DNA of 64,000 bases, from positions 145,149-209,148 of the forward strand of contig NZ_AXAS01000011.1 in NCBI RefSeq assembly GCF_000472925.1, written 5' to 3'. Of the stretch, positions 62,796 to 64,000 are shown in pieces (within the stretch, counting starts at the first letter, position 1; each line of letters begins with the position of its first letter). Below the pieces are notes generated by a model that made no database searches, was not told the origin of the DNA, and worked only from the letters and a program-made list of their open reading frames with translations. A program made the position numbers and the translations under genes. Origin of the DNA: Bradyrhizobium sp. Ec3.3. Its GTDB lineage: Bacteria > Pseudomonadota > Alphaproteobacteria > Rhizobiales > Xanthobacteraceae.

Positions 62796-63836
62796 ATGGA
62801 CTATTATGCCGGAATCGACGTGTCATTGGAATGCTCCAGCATGTGCGTTGTCGATGCGAACGGCAAGATCGTTCGGGAGGCCAAGGTGGCGAGCGAACCG
62901 GAGGCGCTGATCGACTGGTTCCGTTCGCTTGGGTTCGGTCTTGCCAGGATCGGACTGGAGGCAGGACCGCTGTCGCAGTGGCTTTACGCGGCGATGAAGC
63001 AGGCAGGGCTTGCGGTCGAGCTTCTGGAGACGCGCCACGCGAGCGACGCCTTCAAGGCGATGCCGGTGAAGTCGGATCGCAATGATGCCCGCAACATCGC
63101 GCAATTGATGCGGCTCGGCTGGTTCCGGCCGGTGCATTGTAAGTCGATGAGTGCACAGGAGATCCGCGCGATGTTGACGGCGCGCAAGCTGATCCAGGCC
63201 AAGCTTCAGGACGTCGAGAACAGCTTGCGCGGGATCTTGCGTGGCTTCGGGCTGAAGGTCGGCAAGACGACGAAGCGCAGTTTTGCAACCCGGATTGGCG
63301 AGCTGGTGGCCGGCCATCCGGCCCTCGAGGCGATCGCCGCAGCAACACTCGCGGTTCACATGATTCTGCTGCGCGAGTTCAACGGCTTTGAGAAGCGGGT
63401 CCGGGCGATGTCTCTCTTGGATGCCAAGGCTCGGCTGTTGATGTCGACGCCGGCCGTGGGACCGATCATTTCGCTGACTTATGCCAGCGCCATCGATGAT
63501 CCCACCCGCTTCACCTCGTCGAAGCGAGCGGGCCCACTCTTCGGATTGACACCGAAGAAGCACCAGTCAGGCGAGACCGACTACTCCGGCCGCATCAGCA
63601 AAAATGGCGACGCTTCCGTGCGCGAGGCGCTCTATGAGGCCGCCCACATCATCCTGACCAAGCCGATCAAGGGCTGTGCGCAGCTCAAGAGCTGGGCGAT
63701 GCGGATCGCCAGGCGCGCCGGCATGAGCAAGGCCAAAGTGGCGCTGGCACGCAAGCTCGCCGTGATCATGCTCCGCATGCTCAAGGACAACGTGCCCTTC
63801 AATCCGGCCGCCAAGGCAACCGCCGCCGCGGCTTAG
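62796..63836 (+). CDS. IS110-family transposase
   Basis: The 346-residue protein has an N-terminal RuvC-like DEDD domain (GIDVSLECSS with D at residue 7, GLEAGPL, KSDRNDARNIA with the two Asp) and a C-terminal Transposase_20 domain (LMSTPAVGPIISLTYASAID, FGLTPKKHQSGETDYSGRIS, SKNGDASVREALYEAAH). ATG at 62796 follows GAGGAGAGACG. IS110 elements have no clear terminal inverted repeats, so the element ends cannot be set by eye. It appears complete. It lies next to the small secreted protein, without interrupting it. Confidence 0.93.
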   Translation: MDYYAGIDVSLECSSMCVVDANGKIVREAKVASEPEALIDWFRSLGFGLARIGLEAGPLSQWLYAAMKQAGLAVELLETRHASDAFKAMPVKSDRNDARNIAQLMRLGWFRPVHCKSMSAQEIRAMLTARKLIQAKLQDVENSLRGILRGFGLKVGKTTKRSFATRIGELVAGHPALEAIAAATLAVHMILLREFNGFEKRVRAMSLLDAKARLLMSTPAVGPIISLTYASAIDDPTRFTSSKRAGPLFGLTPKKHQSGETDYSGRISKNGDASVREALYEAAHIILTKPIKGCAQLKSWAMRIARRAGMSKAKVALARKLAVIMLRMLKDNVPFNPAAKATAAAA

Positions 63837-64000
63837 CAGAGGAGCGAACAAAGGTTTCGGGCGGGTCAGGACACCAGCCTTCCCGAAGCGGAGTCCCTTC
63901 GCCGGGACGATGGATCAGGTCAGGCCGTCATCCGGGTTGTCGACGCATCCCCGATGTGATCACGCGTTCCGTAGATTGGCCGACCTGCTCCTCTCTAGAA

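Noticed and set aside
62607..64000. Exact ends of the IS110 element
   Set aside because: The family has no obvious terminal inverted repeats, and no target duplication could be seen, so no boundaries are claimed.

Overview
The window is a high-GC alphaproteobacterial chromosome segment, most likely from Bradyrhizobium or a close relative in the Nitrobacteraceae. The strongest evidence is the cytochrome bc1 operon at 58456-61113, where cytochrome b and cytochrome c1 are one fused gene (the fbcFH arrangement of Bradyrhizobium). Also consistent are a RamB/ScfR-type regulator divergent from a 545-residue isocitrate lyase, DUF4170 and DUF6111 proteins, and many palindromic dispersed repeats in the intergenic gaps. 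Functions are assigned by reading motifs and recalling families; no database search was run.

Layout, left to right. 16-5879: a catabolic operon with an ABC ATPase, a fused double permease, a DapA-family lyase, an IclR regulator and an FMN 2-hydroxyacid oxidase. 6056-9264: an old yellow enzyme, a DUF1993 protein and a lytic transglycosylase on the minus strand. 9345-12664: a translationally coupled pair, a HlyD-like fusion protein and a PilZ-bearing family 2 glycosyltransferase, resembling a c-di-GMP-controlled beta-glucan synthase. 12947-16138: HtpX and small proteins. 16332-19885: the glyoxylate-shunt control region, with regulator, operator-like repeats, aceA and a DUF4170 gene. 20156-25241: a phosphoesterase, a Nudix protein and a coupled GT-C / GT2 / acetyltransferase operon. 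25324-30481: IclR regulator, MFS carrier, N-acyl-D-amino-acid deacylase and AraC regulator. 30931-33933: a 1000-residue protein of unknown function with a HELxE motif. 34026-36902: a TonB receptor and a DUF2946 protein behind a Zur-like palindrome. 36993-43821: a four-gene MoxR / DUF58 / BatA-like cluster. 44069-47642: DUF1285, CoA Nudix hydrolase, DUF6111, CCA-adding enzyme and a TauE/SafE exporter.

47411-52872 is the most unusual region. The last 222 bp of the TauE/SafE gene recur as a direct repeat at 52651-52872 (9 mismatches by eye, no gaps). The 5 kb between the copies holds two class III nucleotidyl cyclases of different architecture and a secreted YHS-RidA fusion. This looks like an acquired or duplicated module placed at the 3' end of a housekeeping gene.

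53382-62606 returns to core genes: DUF2158 protein, HAD phosphatase, hemF, the queuosine genes queD and queE, trmL, fbcF-fbcH, a dienelactone hydrolase and a small secreted protein. An IS110-family transposase gene (62796-63836) ends the window.
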